A DNA stretch of 64,000 bases from Rhizobium deserti (GTDB lineage: Bacteria > Pseudomonadota > Alphaproteobacteria > Rhizobiales > Rhizobiaceae), in NCBI RefSeq assembly GCF_004358025.1, contig NZ_SMTL01000002.1, positions 248,001-312,000 of the forward strand. Direction: 5' to 3'. A program made the translations under genes and the position numbers. Below are positions 37,866 to 46,950 of this stretch, piece after piece. The stretch's first letter is position 1, and every line of letters begins with the position of its first letter. Below the pieces are notes generated by a model. It made no database searches. It was given only the letters and a program-made list of their open reading frames with translations, and was not told where the DNA came from.

Positions 37866-38485
37866 CGCGACAGTTCCACGATAGCCGTGCCGATCATCGC
37901 GTCCCGGCTGACAAGCGCAGCCAGTGCCTCCTCCGTTAATCCATCGCTGTCAGCGGGCTGCTCGGGAATGACGAGATAGCGCAGCTCGGCCGTCGAATCC
38001 CAAACGCGGATCTTCTTGGTGTCCGCCAGTTGCAGGCCAAACTCGGCCAGAATGCCGCGCGGATCGATGACGGCGCGGGAGCGGTAGGCAGGCGCCTTGT
38101 ACCAGACCGGCGGCAGGCCGAGGACGGCCCAAGGATAGCAGGAGCACAGCGTGCAGACGACGAGGTTGTGCGTTTCCGGCGTGTTGAAGACCGCCCGCAT
38201 GTGCTCCCCTTGGCGGCCCGCATAGCCGAGGCTGGCAATGGCGGCCGTCGCATCTCGCTTCAGCCAATCGGCAAAATCCGGATCGGTCCAGGCTTTCGCC
38301 ACCACATGCGCGCCATTGCGCGGGCCGATCTTCGTCTCGTAGGTTTCAACGATCGCGTCGATGGCCGCTGGGTCGATGAGGCCCTTCTCGGTCAGCACCA
38401 TTTCCAGCGCCTTCACCCGCGCCTGCATGTCGCTGTAGCGGTTGTCATGATGATGATCGTGGTCATGGTGGTCGTGGTCGTGCAT
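37862..38485 (-). CDS. nthA: Nitrile hydratase alpha subunit (cobalt type)
   Basis: 207 residues carrying the metal centre. The ligand motif reads [10 protein letters not shown]; threonine in CTLC marks the cobalt type (serine would mark iron). The first and second cysteine side chains become sulfenic/sulfinic acid. Also seen: [25 protein letters not shown] and [16 protein letters not shown], conserved in the family. The first 16 residues are mostly His and Asp ([15 protein letters not shown]), a metal-binding tail that could help gather cobalt. AGAGGAAG precedes the ATG. It follows the LysE-type exporter gene by only 12 bases, so the two are in one operon. Confidence 0.94.
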   Translation of the reverse strand: MHDHDHHDHDHHHDNRYSDMQARVKALEMVLTEKGLIDPAAIDAIVETYETKIGPRNGAHVVAKAWTDPDFADWLKRDATAAIASLGYAGRQGEHMRAVFNTPETHNLVVCTLCSCYPWAVLGLPPVWYKAPAYRSRAVIDPRGILAEFGLQLADTKKIRVWDSTAELRYLVIPEQPADSDGLTEEALAALVSRDAMIGTAIVELSR

Positions 38486-38497
38486 GGGGTCTTCCTC

Positions 38498-39091
38498 TTA
38501 TCGCAGCATCGGCCACAGGCTGGCGACGAGCAGCACGGCCATGGTGATGTTGAACCATTTTAGCCTGATCGGCACGGCAAGCCAGTCCCTGAGCGCAGAT
38601 CCGAAACCGGCCCAGGTCGACACGCTCGGCACGTTGACGGCCGCGAATGCCAGACCGACGATCAGCACGGTCGGCAGATAATAATCGGGATTGGTGTATG
38701 TCGCCATGGCGGTGACGGCCATGACCCAAGCTTTCGGATTGACCCATTGGAACGCGGCCGCGCCGAGGAATGTCATTGGCCGCGACCCGGTCTTGCCGTC
38801 CGACAGCGTGCGCGAATTACCGATCTTCCAGGCGACCCAGAGAAGATAGGCGCCGCCGGCAAATTTGAGGAGGGTGTAGACGATTGGCACCGCATGCAGC
38901 AGCGCCCCCAGTCCGAGCCCGACGCCGATCAGCAGCGACAGGAAACCCGCCCCGATGCCGGCCATATGCGGGATGGTCCGCATGAACCCGAAATTCACGC
39001 CCGATGCAAACAGCATCATATTGTTGGGCCCTGGGGTAATCGACGTGGTGAAGGCGAAAAGGACGAGGGCCAGAAATGTTTCCAGCGGCAT
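38498..39091 (-). CDS. LysE/RhtB-family exporter
   Basis: 197 residues and about six membrane segments. ALVLFAFTTSITPGPNNMMLFASGVNFGFMRTIPHMAGIGAGF is the diagnostic start of LysE/RhtB amino acid exporters, and AFQWVNPKAWVMAV is the conserved second motif. Family members expel amino acids, amides or related metabolites. It is the first gene of the nitrile hydratase operon, so export of a nitrile-derived amide or amino acid is a reasonable inference only. GGAGAACAC supports the ATG at 39091; the much longer open frame upstream runs antisense to the aldo-keto reductase gene. Confidence 0.87.
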   Translation of the reverse strand: MPLETFLALVLFAFTTSITPGPNNMMLFASGVNFGFMRTIPHMAGIGAGFLSLLIGVGLGLGALLHAVPIVYTLLKFAGGAYLLWVAWKIGNSRTLSDGKTGSRPMTFLGAAAFQWVNPKAWVMAVTAMATYTNPDYYLPTVLIVGLAFAAVNVPSVSTWAGFGSALRDWLAVPIRLKWFNITMAVLLVASLWPMLR

Positions 39092-39254
39092 GTGTTCTCC
39101 TGGCGCCAATCTTTCCCAATCGATCTTGGCCACCTCGTATGGTGGATGGTCCTCAACTTGGTGATAAGTTCCTTGGCCGCAATCCGCAAGCATAACTTGG
39201 AACCGCGTGCGGCCGCCATATCTGAAGCATGTCATCAGAACCAGGAGCATGTTC

Positions 39255-40097
39255 ATGGCCGACATCCCGAAAGTCACCCTGCCCTCTGGCATCTCAGTGC
39301 CGGCCCTTGGACTCGGGACATGGCAGATGGGCGAAGATGCTCGCAATTCCGATGTGGAAGTGGGAAGCCTCAGGCGTGGCCTCGATCTCGGCATGACACT
39401 GGTCGACACGGCGGAAATGTATGGAGAAGGCGGCGCCGAAACGGTGACCGGCGCGGCAATCGCAGGCCGCAGAGAAAACGTCTTTCTGGTCAGCAAGGTT
39501 TACCCCTGGAACGGGAGCCGCGAAGGCGTCATCGCTGCCTGCGATCGTAGCCTCCAACGCTTGAAGACCGACCGGCTCGACCTCTACCTTCTGCATTGGC
39601 GTGGCGAACATCCGCTGCAAGAAACCGTGGCCGGTTTCGAGGAATTGTGCCGCGCCGGCAAGATCGCGGGCTGGGGTGTCTCCAATTTCGATCTTTCCGA
39701 CATGGAAGAGTTGATGGCCGTGCCGGAGGGGAAAAATTGCGCAGTCAACCAGGTTCTCTACAACCTTTCCCGCCGCGGCGTGGAATATGACCTCCTGCCA
39801 TGGTGCCAGGAACGCGGCATCCCGCTCATGGCCTATTCGCCGATCGAACAGGGTCGGCTGGTCAGGAACGGCGAACTCATCCGTATTGCCAAGGCTAATC
39901 AGGCAACACCGGCGCAGGTCGCGCTGGCCTTCCTCTTGGAGCGTGATGGGGTGATCGCCATCCCCAAATCGTCTAATCCGCAGCGGGTCGAGGAAAATGT
40001 CCAGGCTGCCGATCTCGACCTCAGCGACGAGGATTGGGAGGCGCTCGATGCAGCTTTCCCGCCGCCGGACCGCAAGATGCCGTTGCAGATGCTCTAG
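39255..40097 (+). CDS. Aldo-keto reductase
   Basis: 280 residues of an NADPH-dependent TIM-barrel reductase. The tetrad is seen as Asp and Tyr in [13 protein letters not shown], Lys in VSKVYPWN and His in [24 protein letters not shown] is the cofactor-binding end motif. The substrate is unknown; it resembles the 2,5-diketogluconate-reductase/YeaE group. ATG 39255 is preferred over 39249 because AGGAG would sit too close to the earlier one. Its stop overlaps that of the convergent capsule gene in a shared CTAG (40094-40097). Confidence 0.87.
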   Translation: MADIPKVTLPSGISVPALGLGTWQMGEDARNSDVEVGSLRRGLDLGMTLVDTAEMYGEGGAETVTGAAIAGRRENVFLVSKVYPWNGSREGVIAACDRSLQRLKTDRLDLYLLHWRGEHPLQETVAGFEELCRAGKIAGWGVSNFDLSDMEELMAVPEGKNCAVNQVLYNLSRRGVEYDLLPWCQERGIPLMAYSPIEQGRLVRNGELIRIAKANQATPAQVALAFLLERDGVIAIPKSSNPQRVEENVQAADLDLSDEDWEALDAAFPPPDRKMPLQML

Positions 40098-41101
40098 TCG
40101 ATATCGAGCTGCTGTCGCTCGGCGACAAGGCGATCCACCGCCTGGAAGAAATCGATCTCCTCCCAGGTGGAAGTATCGCGATAGGAGGGATAGAAGCCAA
40201 AGGCGACGGCAGCCAGTTGCTCTACACTCGGCCGGGCCTGCCGGCGCTTCGAGATCGCCCTGGCCGTCTTGCTGAGACGATCATCCGTCAGACCCCAACC
40301 TGCATAAAAGGGGGCGGCATAGCAGCGGACGGGAATGCCGCGAAGCAGCGCATCGAGGCCGAACTGGCTGGACACGGCCCAGACTTCATCGACCCCGCCC
40401 AGCACTGAATCGACCGAAACGGCATCCGCCATCAACACCACGCCGGGCGTCCGGGCCGCCGTTTCAGTAATGTAGCCCTTACGGAAACCGGCCATGACAT
40501 CTGGATGCGTGCGCACGATGCACTGGGCGCCGCTGCCGACAGCATCCTCGAGCATGCGCACGAAGCTTCGCGTCGAGCCGCCGGCCAACGGCACCGAAAC
40601 GTCGCCATAGACCTGGTCGACCAGCAGGATACGCCTACCCGTCGTGTGCCCGAGCTTTGGCTCTCGATGCGGCAGGTTATTGTATTTGGAAAGCTTGTGG
40701 CGCACCAACGCGTCGCGGATATCCGCCCCCAACGCGGTGGCCTGCGGGGTCAACGAAGCGGCAATCAGTTGTTCAAGGCGCGAAGGTCCTGACGCATCGA
40801 CCGGCATGCCGAGATCGTCGGCAGCGATCGAGATCGGTAGGGCCAGCGATTTGCCAAGACCAACGGATCGCAGGAAGCCGTCCTCCAGATACCAGACCGG
40901 CAGCCCCCGTGCACGCGCGACGAGGCTCGCTGCCTTTGCGGGAATGCGACCGCCCCAGCGCACCACGCCCTGTATGCCGGGCGCAAGCGTCGGCTCGAGT
41001 TTTTCCACGTCGAAATAGCGGCTCAACCAGGGTTGAGACTGACGGACATAGAAGGTAGCGCCAAGGCGCATGCCGGGCTGGGGAAGCCAATCCTTCTGCA
41101 A
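40094..41101 (-). CDS. Capsule polysaccharide biosynthesis protein, single-domain KpsC/KpsS-like
   Basis: About 335 residues of the capsule polysaccharide biosynthesis family that includes KpsC and KpsS, the Kdo transferases that build the lipid-linked primer of group 2 capsules. Seen: [35 protein letters not shown] near the start, [28 protein letters not shown], and [30 protein letters not shown] near the end. E. coli KpsC has two such domains; here one is present. TTG 41101 follows GGGAGG and lies 32 bases after the ilvN stop, on the same strand, so it probably shares the ilv transcript. Confidence 0.82.
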   Translation of the reverse strand: MQKDWLPQPGMRLGATFYVRQSQPWLSRYFDVEKLEPTLAPGIQGVVRWGGRIPAKAASLVARARGLPVWYLEDGFLRSVGLGKSLALPISIAADDLGMPVDASGPSRLEQLIAASLTPQATALGADIRDALVRHKLSKYNNLPHREPKLGHTTGRRILLVDQVYGDVSVPLAGGSTRSFVRMLEDAVGSGAQCIVRTHPDVMAGFRKGYITETAARTPGVVLMADAVSVDSVLGGVDEVWAVSSQFGLDALLRGIPVRCYAAPFYAGWGLTDDRLSKTARAISKRRQARPSVEQLAAVAFGFYPSYRDTSTWEEIDFFQAVDRLVAERQQLDID

Positions 41102-41133
41102 TTCCTGGTCCTCCCTCGTTCCGTCAGCTGCGT

Positions 41134-41706
41134 CTACATTCCTTGCGGCCCGCGGTTCATCGCTGCAATGCCGGTTCGGCAAACCTCGATCAGGCCGAGC
41201 GGCTTCAGCACGGCGACGAACTGGTCGATCTTCGAAGATTTTCCGGTGATCTCCAAAATGAAATGCTCAACCGTGGCATCGACGACCTTGGCGTGGAATG
41301 CATCCGCCAGACGCAGTGTCTCGGCCCGGTGATCGCCCGCTCCCACTACCTTCAGCAAGGCCACTTCCCGCTCGATCGGCCGCTCCTGCCCGAGGTCGCG
41401 GGCCCGCACGGTCAGGTCGACGACCCGGTGGACTGGCACGATACGGTCGAGCTGCGCCTTGATTTGTTCAAGCACCGTCGGCGTGCCGCGCGTCACGATG
41501 GTGATGCGGGATAGATGCGCTTCATGTTCCGTTTCGGAAACGGTCAGGCTCTCGATATTATAGCCGCGTCCGGAAAACAGGCCGATCACCCGGGCCAGCA
41601 CCCCGGGCTCGTTGCTGACAAGCACGGAAAGCGTATGGCTTTCCACCTTGGCTGTTTCCGGGGCAATGAAATAGGCCGAGCCTGTCGGTTGCTGATGCGC
41701 ATTCAT
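41134..41706 (-). CDS. ilvN: Acetolactate synthase regulatory small subunit
   Basis: 190 residues, fitting the ilvH/ilvN size. The N-terminal ACT domain (SHTLSVLVSNEPGVLARVIGLFSGRGYNIESLTV) binds valine for feedback inhibition of the large subunit, and the C-terminal half (VALLKVVGAGDHRAETLRLADAFHAKVVD) is the second conserved domain. In rhizobia the pair is often named ilvI/ilvH. It follows ilvB by 47 bases on the same strand under the same attenuator. Confidence 0.95.
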   Translation of the reverse strand: MNAHQQPTGSAYFIAPETAKVESHTLSVLVSNEPGVLARVIGLFSGRGYNIESLTVSETEHEAHLSRITIVTRGTPTVLEQIKAQLDRIVPVHRVVDLTVRARDLGQERPIEREVALLKVVGAGDHRAETLRLADAFHAKVVDATVEHFILEITGKSSKIDQFVAVLKPLGLIEVCRTGIAAMNRGPQGM

Positions 41707-41753
41707 GATCTTGGATCCGTTTCCTCAGTATCTGGTCGAAGAGTGTCAGCTCA

Positions 41754-43562
41754 TTAAACGAGCTGACGGCCCTTGGCATCGATCGCCGTGGCGACCACTT
41801 CGTCGGTGGCCTCGTCCGGCAGCAGCATTTCATTATGCGCCTTGCCAGATGGGATCATCGGGAAGCAATTGGCCAGATTCGCTACGCGGCAGTCGAAGAT
41901 CACCGGCTTCTTGACCGCGATCATCTCCTCGATCTTGCCGTCCAGTTCCTTCGGATCGTCGCAATACATGCCGAGTGCACCATAGGCTTCCGCGAGCTTG
42001 ACGAAATCCGGCATGGCCTCCGTATAGGAGTTCGACAGGCGATTGCCGTGCAGCAGCTGCTGCCATTGGCGGACCATGCCCATATACTGGTTGTTGAGGA
42101 TGAAGATCTTCACCGGTAGATTATGTTGGATGGCACAGGACATTTCCTGGATGCACATCTGGATCGACGCATCGCCGGCAACATCGATAACCAGCGCATC
42201 AGGATGCGCGACCTGAACGCCGATCGCCGCCGGGAGCCCGTAGCCCATGGTGCCGAGACCGCCCGATGTCATCCAGCGGTTCGGTTCCTCAAACTCAATG
42301 AACTGAGCAGCCCACATCTGGTGCTGGCCGACCTCGGTGGTGATGAAGGTCTTGCGGCCCTTGCTCAGCGCATTGAGACGCTCCAGCGCATATTGCGGCA
42401 TGATGACGTCATTGGATTGCTTGTAGGAGAAGGACTTGCGAGCTCGCCAGTGGCTGATCTCGCTCCGCCATTCCTCGGTCTGCGCCTTGGCGGGCGTCTT
42501 AGGCAGCGCTCGCCACAAACGGACCATGTCGCCGAGGACGCTGGCAACATCGCCGATGATGGGAATGTCAACATGCACGTTCTTGTTGATCGAAGACGGA
42601 TCGATGTCGATGTGGACCTTGCGCGAATTCGGCGAAAAGGCGTTGAGGCGCCCTGTGATGCGGTCGTCGAAGCGGGCACCGACACAGATCATGACGTCAC
42701 AGTCATGCATCGCCATGTTGGCTTCATAGGAACCATGCATGCCGAGCATGCCGAGCCAGTTTTTGCCGGATGCGGGATAGGCGCCAAGACCCATGAGCGT
42801 CGACGTGATCGGGAAGTCTGTAAGCTCGACCAGTTCCCGCAGCAGCCGCGTCGCCTGCGGGCCCGAATTGATCACGCCGCCACCGGTATACAGGATAGGA
42901 CGGCGCGCATTGGCCATGAGATCGACTGCAGCCTCGATCGCAGTGATATCGCCCTGGGTCTTGGGATGGTAGCTCGACTTCACCGGTTCGGCTGGACGCG
43001 GCGTATAGGTGCCAGTCGCAAACTGGATGTCTTTCGGAATATCGACGACAACCGGGCCCGGGCGGCCGGACTGGGCAATGCGAAAAGCTTCGTGGATGAT
43101 CCCGGCCAGTTCGTTGACGTCCTTGACCAGCCAGTTGTGCTTGGTGCAGGGCCGGGTGATGCCGACCGTGTCGCATTCCTGGAAAGCATCCGAGCCGATC
43201 AGCGTCGTGGGAACCTGACCGGTCAGGCAGACCAGCGGGATGCTGTCCATCAGCGCGTCCTGGAGCGGCGTAACCGCATTGGTCGCTCCCGGACCGGAAG
43301 TCACTAGCATGACCCCGACTTTTCCGGTGGAACGGGCATAGCCTTCTGCCGCATGGCCGGCGCCTTGTTCATGACGCACGAGGATATGCTGGATATCCTC
43401 CTGCTGGAAAATCTCGTCATAGATTGGCAGGACGGCGCCGCCAGGATAGCCGAAGATGTGCTCGACGCCATTGTCCTTCAGTGCCCTCAGAACGATTTCC
43501 GCACCAGTCATGCGGGTATCCGACGCCTGATTTTCTGCTATCTGATTGCTGCTGTCCGTCAT
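41754..43562 (-). CDS. ilvB: Acetolactate synthase catalytic large subunit
   Basis: 602 residues. This ThDP- and FAD-dependent enzyme condenses two pyruvates, or pyruvate with 2-ketobutyrate, in the first common step of valine/isoleucine synthesis. Seen: the catalytic glutamate in LVRHEQGAGHAAEGYARSTGK, the GPGATNAVTPLQDALMDS loop, and the ThDP/magnesium motif GDASIQMCIQEMSCAIQHNLPVKIFILNN. ATG 43562 is chosen for its GGAAGAAG site. Two upstream in-frame ATGs lie inside or just after a terminator, so they are not used. Expression is probably set by the leader peptide attenuator at 43626-43778. Confidence 0.95.
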   Translation of the reverse strand: MTDSSNQIAENQASDTRMTGAEIVLRALKDNGVEHIFGYPGGAVLPIYDEIFQQEDIQHILVRHEQGAGHAAEGYARSTGKVGVMLVTSGPGATNAVTPLQDALMDSIPLVCLTGQVPTTLIGSDAFQECDTVGITRPCTKHNWLVKDVNELAGIIHEAFRIAQSGRPGPVVVDIPKDIQFATGTYTPRPAEPVKSSYHPKTQGDITAIEAAVDLMANARRPILYTGGGVINSGPQATRLLRELVELTDFPITSTLMGLGAYPASGKNWLGMLGMHGSYEANMAMHDCDVMICVGARFDDRITGRLNAFSPNSRKVHIDIDPSSINKNVHVDIPIIGDVASVLGDMVRLWRALPKTPAKAQTEEWRSEISHWRARKSFSYKQSNDVIMPQYALERLNALSKGRKTFITTEVGQHQMWAAQFIEFEEPNRWMTSGGLGTMGYGLPAAIGVQVAHPDALVIDVAGDASIQMCIQEMSCAIQHNLPVKIFILNNQYMGMVRQWQQLLHGNRLSNSYTEAMPDFVKLAEAYGALGMYCDDPKELDGKIEEMIAVKKPVIFDCRVANLANCFPMIPSGKAHNEMLLPDEATDEVVATAIDAKGRQLV

Positions 43563-43625
43563 CTGCTTCTTCCATTTGCTGCTGGATTTTGTACCGGCGG
43601 CTCCTCCGAGCCGGTTTGAAGGCAT

Positions 43626-43649
43626 AAAAAAAGGCCCCTTCGAGGAGCC
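43626..43649 (-). terminator. Attenuator terminator upstream of ilvB
   Basis: On the minus strand GGCTCC and GGGGCC form a 6-bp stem with a UCGAA loop (43633-43649), followed directly by seven T (43626-43632). It lies between the Ile/Val leader peptide and the ilvB start, as in ribosome-mediated attenuation. Confidence 0.85.
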
Positions 43650-43657
43650 TGTCTTTT

Positions 43658-43707
43658 CGCGCATGGGTGGCTATCGCCGGATGGTTACACCATCCTGCCC
43701 ATGCGCG
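43658..43707 (-). promoter_or_regulatory. Leader RNA stem-loops of the ilvB attenuator
   Basis: CGCGCATGGG (43658-43667) and its perfect complement (43698-43707) make a 10-bp outer stem. Inside it, GGATGGT (43679-43685) pairs with ACCATCC (43689-43695). The stem overlaps the last codons of the leader peptide, so ribosome position decides whether it forms. The pairing that excludes the downstream terminator is not certain; an AGCC/GGCT pairing is possible but short. Confidence 0.7.
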
Positions 43708-43741
43708 TTCCCACCACAATAAGAGCGATCGAGATATTCAT
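43685..43741 (-). CDS. ilv operon leader peptide
   Basis: An 18-codon reading frame, MNISIALIVVGTRMGRMV, followed by TAA. Seven of its first ten residues are Ile, Leu, Val or Ala, with a run of Ala-Leu-Ile-Val-Val. It ends 122 bases before ilvB and is followed by nested stem-loops and a terminator. The arrangement is that of a ribosome-mediated attenuator: shortage of charged Ile/Val/Leu tRNA would stall the ribosome early and let transcription pass into ilvB. A promoter-like pair places the transcript start only a few bases before the ATG, so the message may be leaderless. No ribosome site is visible, which fits. Confidence 0.83.
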   Translation of the reverse strand: MNISIALIVVGTRMGRMV

Positions 43742-43749
43742 GGGGCTGA

Positions 43750-43778
43750 GTGTTAGCGACAGATTAAGTGTTCGTCAA
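43750..43778 (-). promoter_or_regulatory. Promoter of the ilv leader/ilvBN operon
   Basis: On the minus strand TTGACG (43773-43778), a 17-base spacer and TAACAC (43750-43755). The predicted start is near 43743, two or so bases before the leader ATG at 43741. The -35 is a near-perfect consensus match. Confidence 0.6.
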
Positions 43779-43950
43779 CGCTGGCTAGCGCCGAAAAACG
43801 TCATCTTGCTGATTTTGCTGCCCTGCCGCAGCCTGCCATACACTTGCCTACACCACTTGTTAAGCCGCTGGGCATAAGGTTCTTCGTCTGTCGGGCATGC
43901 CCGAACCAGTAACCGCTCATGAACTCATACCCCAATGACAGGGGCGCCTG

Positions 43951-46032
43951 TTGCTCAACGATGATCTTCACCGCTCCGCCTCTGCAGGCGATCTCGATCG
44001 CCGCGACCTTCAAGCGCGTCGCAACCGCATGCTTGGCCGTGTGGTTGCCTGTACCGGTGCCCATGCCACGATTGCGGCTGTTGCCGACCATGGCGACACG
44101 GATCTGACCGAACTCTGGTCGGTTGGCCGCCTTATCTCCATCAGCGTGGACAACAATCGCGTAGTAGCGCTCGCTTATTCCATGCAAACGGGCGCGCATG
44201 ACTGGCGTGAAGGCGAGGACAACAGTTTCCACATCGAGGTCGAGCTTCTGGGCGAAGTCCGCGTCGGGCACGACGGACGCGAGGAATTCACCAGCGGTAT
44301 CACCCGCTATCCGTATCTCGGCGCGATCGCCCACCGTATCCGCTCCGCCGACCTGCTTCGCATCTACGATGCCGGCAAGAACGAGACCTGCGTCATCGGC
44401 AAGCTCAGTCAGGACGAGACGATCGACGCTGCCATCCATATCCCGTCCATGCTGTCCAAGCACTTCGCCATCGTCGGCTCGACGGGGGTCGGCAAATCAA
44501 CGGCCGTGTCGCTTCTTCTGCACAAGGCTATCGAGGCCGATCCCAAGCTGCGCGTCCTCATCCTCGATCCGCACAATGAATTTGCCGCAGCCTTCCCCGA
44601 ACATGCGGTTGTCATCGACACCGATACGCTTGACCTGCCCTTCTGGCTGATGCGCCTTGAAGAATTTTCCGAAGTCGTCTTTCGGGGCCGGCCGCCGATC
44701 GCGGAAGAACTGGATATCCTGCGCGACCTCATTCCGGAAGCCAAGCGCGCCTTCAGGGGCAACGAAACAGGCCTCATGCGCCGCACCACGGAAAAAAGCT
44801 CCGTCACGGCCGATACGCCGGTTCCCTATAGAATGGCCGATCTCCTGGCCTTAATCGACGAGCGCCTCGGCCGGCTTGAAGGCCGCAGCGAAAAGCCTTT
44901 CCTGCGTTCGTTGAAGATGCGCGTCATGTCGGCCATCAATGATCCCCGCTATCATTTCATGTTCTCCAACAACACGATCAACGACACCATCATGGAGACG
45001 ATCGCCCATATCTTCCGTATTCCTGGCGATGACAGGCCAATCTCGACTTTCCAGCTTGCAGGCATTCCCTCGGAAGTGGTCAATTCCGTCGCGTCCATCC
45101 TTTGCCGCATGGCGTTTGAACTGGCGTTGTGGAGCAATGGCGCCATCCATATGCTGGTCGTCTGCGAAGAAGCGCACCGTTATGTTCCCGCGGACCGTGA
45201 AGTCGGCTTCTACCCTACGGTCCAGGCGATCTCCCGCATTGCCAAGGAAGGCCGCAAATACGGTGTGTCGCTCGGCGTCATCACCCAGCGCCCGGGCGAG
45301 CTGGACCAGACAATCCTGTCCCAGTGCTCGACCGTCTTTGCCATGCGTTTGTCCAATGATCGCGACCAAGAGATCATCAAATCGGCTATCCCCAATTCCT
45401 CGATTTCGACAACCAGCTTCATCTCCTCGATCGGCAATGGTGAAGCGATCGCTTTCGGCGAGGCGATATCGGTGCCGATGCGGATGAAGTTTGCGCGCGT
45501 CGACGAGAAATATTTGCCAAAAGCGAACGGCGTTATTGCGAAAAGCTCTGAGGAAACCCCTGATACGGTCGACCTTCGCACCGTCATTGCCCGGATGCGC
45601 TCGGTCAATGGACCGGATATTTCCGGCTTCCAGCAGAGTTACGGCGCAGCCATGACAACGCCTTCTCTTGATCCGTCGGAACCTGCTTGCAATGTGCCCG
45701 ATGAGTTTCCGCCCGCCGGTGCCGCGGAAATCGAACGCTGGAACGGCGAAACCCGGGCTGCCGCGCCTTCCTTAGCCAAGCCGGCTTATCAGGCGGCTCC
45801 GCAGTCGCAGCCGGAGCCTTATCACCCCGACATGCTGCCAGGTGCACGTCCAGCGGATCCGCCGCAACCCGATCGTTTTGCCGAATTCCGCCGCGACCGG
45901 CCGGGCAGCCCCGCCCCGTCCTTAGCGACATCCGAACTCGCGGCCCGTCCCAATCCGTTTTTGCGCCGCGAAGGCTCGCTGCGAGAAAGCCTTCTGAAGA
46001 AGCCGCTCAGCAGCATCTACGACAAGGATTAA
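43951..46032 (+). CDS. HerA-like DNA translocase ATPase
   Basis: 693 residues. A short HAS-barrel-like N-terminal part (MLGRVVACTGAHATI) precedes a RecA/FtsK-type hexameric ATPase core: Walker A GSTGVGKST at 176-184, Walker B VLILDPHNE at 202-210, a second acidic motif VVCEEAHRYVP and the RPGELDQTILSQCSTVFAMRL arginine region. The last 120 residues are proline- and alanine-rich and look disordered, ending in a basic segment. HerA proteins usually act with the nuclease NurA in end resection; no NurA gene is present. It starts with TTG behind AGGGG; ATG 44029 is the alternative. Confidence 0.85.
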   Translation: MLNDDLHRSASAGDLDRRDLQARRNRMLGRVVACTGAHATIAAVADHGDTDLTELWSVGRLISISVDNNRVVALAYSMQTGAHDWREGEDNSFHIEVELLGEVRVGHDGREEFTSGITRYPYLGAIAHRIRSADLLRIYDAGKNETCVIGKLSQDETIDAAIHIPSMLSKHFAIVGSTGVGKSTAVSLLLHKAIEADPKLRVLILDPHNEFAAAFPEHAVVIDTDTLDLPFWLMRLEEFSEVVFRGRPPIAEELDILRDLIPEAKRAFRGNETGLMRRTTEKSSVTADTPVPYRMADLLALIDERLGRLEGRSEKPFLRSLKMRVMSAINDPRYHFMFSNNTINDTIMETIAHIFRIPGDDRPISTFQLAGIPSEVVNSVASILCRMAFELALWSNGAIHMLVVCEEAHRYVPADREVGFYPTVQAISRIAKEGRKYGVSLGVITQRPGELDQTILSQCSTVFAMRLSNDRDQEIIKSAIPNSSISTTSFISSIGNGEAIAFGEAISVPMRMKFARVDEKYLPKANGVIAKSSEETPDTVDLRTVIARMRSVNGPDISGFQQSYGAAMTTPSLDPSEPACNVPDEFPPAGAAEIERWNGETRAAAPSLAKPAYQAAPQSQPEPYHPDMLPGARPADPPQPDRFAEFRRDRPGSPAPSLATSELAARPNPFLRREGSLRESLLKKPLSSIYDKD

Positions 46033-46038
46033 CGAGCG

Positions 46039-46950
46039 TCAGACCTCTGTTACGGCAGAAAATTCGCCGCGCTCCCAGCTGTCGTCCATCTGGTTGCGAA
46101 ACCACGTCATTTGCCGTTTGGCATATTGCCGGGTCAGAGCTGATCCGCGTTCGATGACTTCTGCCTGGCTCATGCTCCCTGCGAGCATGGCGGCAATCTC
46201 GCGCACGCCGATCGCCTTCATGACCGGAAGCTCCGGTGCCGGCTGGAGGCAAAGAAGGTTTTCGACCTCCTCCACCGCACCATGCGCCAACATATCGGCA
46301 AACCGCCGATCGATCCTGCTGCTCAGCACCTGACGGTCGGGGAGCACGATCAATTTGCGTGCCCGGGAAGGGTCGATAACGACAGGACCGCGGCGGCCCT
46401 GGAACTCGGTGATCGAGCGACCCGTTTGCTCCAGCATTTCAAGCGCCCGGACAATCCTTTGCCCATCCTTCGGCTCAAGTGACTGAGCAACGCCGGTGTC
46501 ACGCCGTGTCAGCTCGGCATACAATGCCTCCGGTCCCTCTTCCTTCAGGCGTAGCCGTACCAGGCAGCGGATTTCCTGGGAAACTTCCGGCATGTCGGAT
46601 AGACCGCCAGTCAGCGCCTTGAAATAAAGCCCCGTTCCACCGACGAAGACGGGGCGCTTACCGTCCGCCTTCAACGGTTCAAGAATAGCAACTACGTCGC
46701 GCAGCCATTCTCCTGTCGAATAGGCCCGGGTGGCGGCAACATGGCCGTAAAGCAGATGTGGCACATCCTGCATGTCCTGTTCAAAAGGGCGTGCGGTCAG
46801 CACATGCAGCGTGTCATAAACTTGCATGCTGTCGGCGTTGATGACAACGCCGCCGATCTCCCGGGCCAGACGCACGGCAAGCGCCGACTTGCCGCTGGCG
46901 GTCGGGCCGGTTATCAGGATCGCATCCAGATCGTCCATAAGGCTGTTCAT
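46039..46950 (-). CDS. miaA: tRNA dimethylallyltransferase
   Basis: 303 residues. MiaA transfers a dimethylallyl group to A37 of tRNAs reading U-starting codons. Seen: the P-loop ITGPTASGKSALAVRLA, the ADSMQVY motif with its catalytic Asp, VGGTGLYFKALTGGLSDMP and the tRNA-binding end MKAIGVREIAAMLAG, then TRQYAKRQMTWFRNQ. All are diagnostic. The ATG (46948-46950) touches the serB ATG (46951-46953): together they read CATATG, so there is no intergenic base. GGAAGCC inside serB serves as its ribosome site. A GTG or longer ATG reading at 46980 would overlap serB. Confidence 0.95.
   Translation of the reverse strand: MNSLMDDLDAILITGPTASGKSALAVRLAREIGGVVINADSMQVYDTLHVLTARPFEQDMQDVPHLLYGHVAATRAYSTGEWLRDVVAILEPLKADGKRPVFVGGTGLYFKALTGGLSDMPEVSQEIRCLVRLRLKEEGPEALYAELTRRDTGVAQSLEPKDGQRIVRALEMLEQTGRSITEFQGRRGPVVIDPSRARKLIVLPDRQVLSSRIDRRFADMLAHGAVEEVENLLCLQPAPELPVMKAIGVREIAAMLAGSMSQAEVIERGSALTRQYAKRQMTWFRNQMDDSWERGEFSAVTEV

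Noticed and set aside
38440..38485. Tandem CATGATGATGATCGTGGTCATGG-like repeats considered as a DNA repeat array
   Set aside because: They encode the His/Asp-rich start of the nitrile hydratase alpha subunit in frame, with a ribosome site before the ATG.
43562..43664. Upstream in-frame ATGs at 43664 and 43625 as ilvB starts
   Set aside because: They lie before or right at the attenuator terminator and have no ribosome site; 43562 does.
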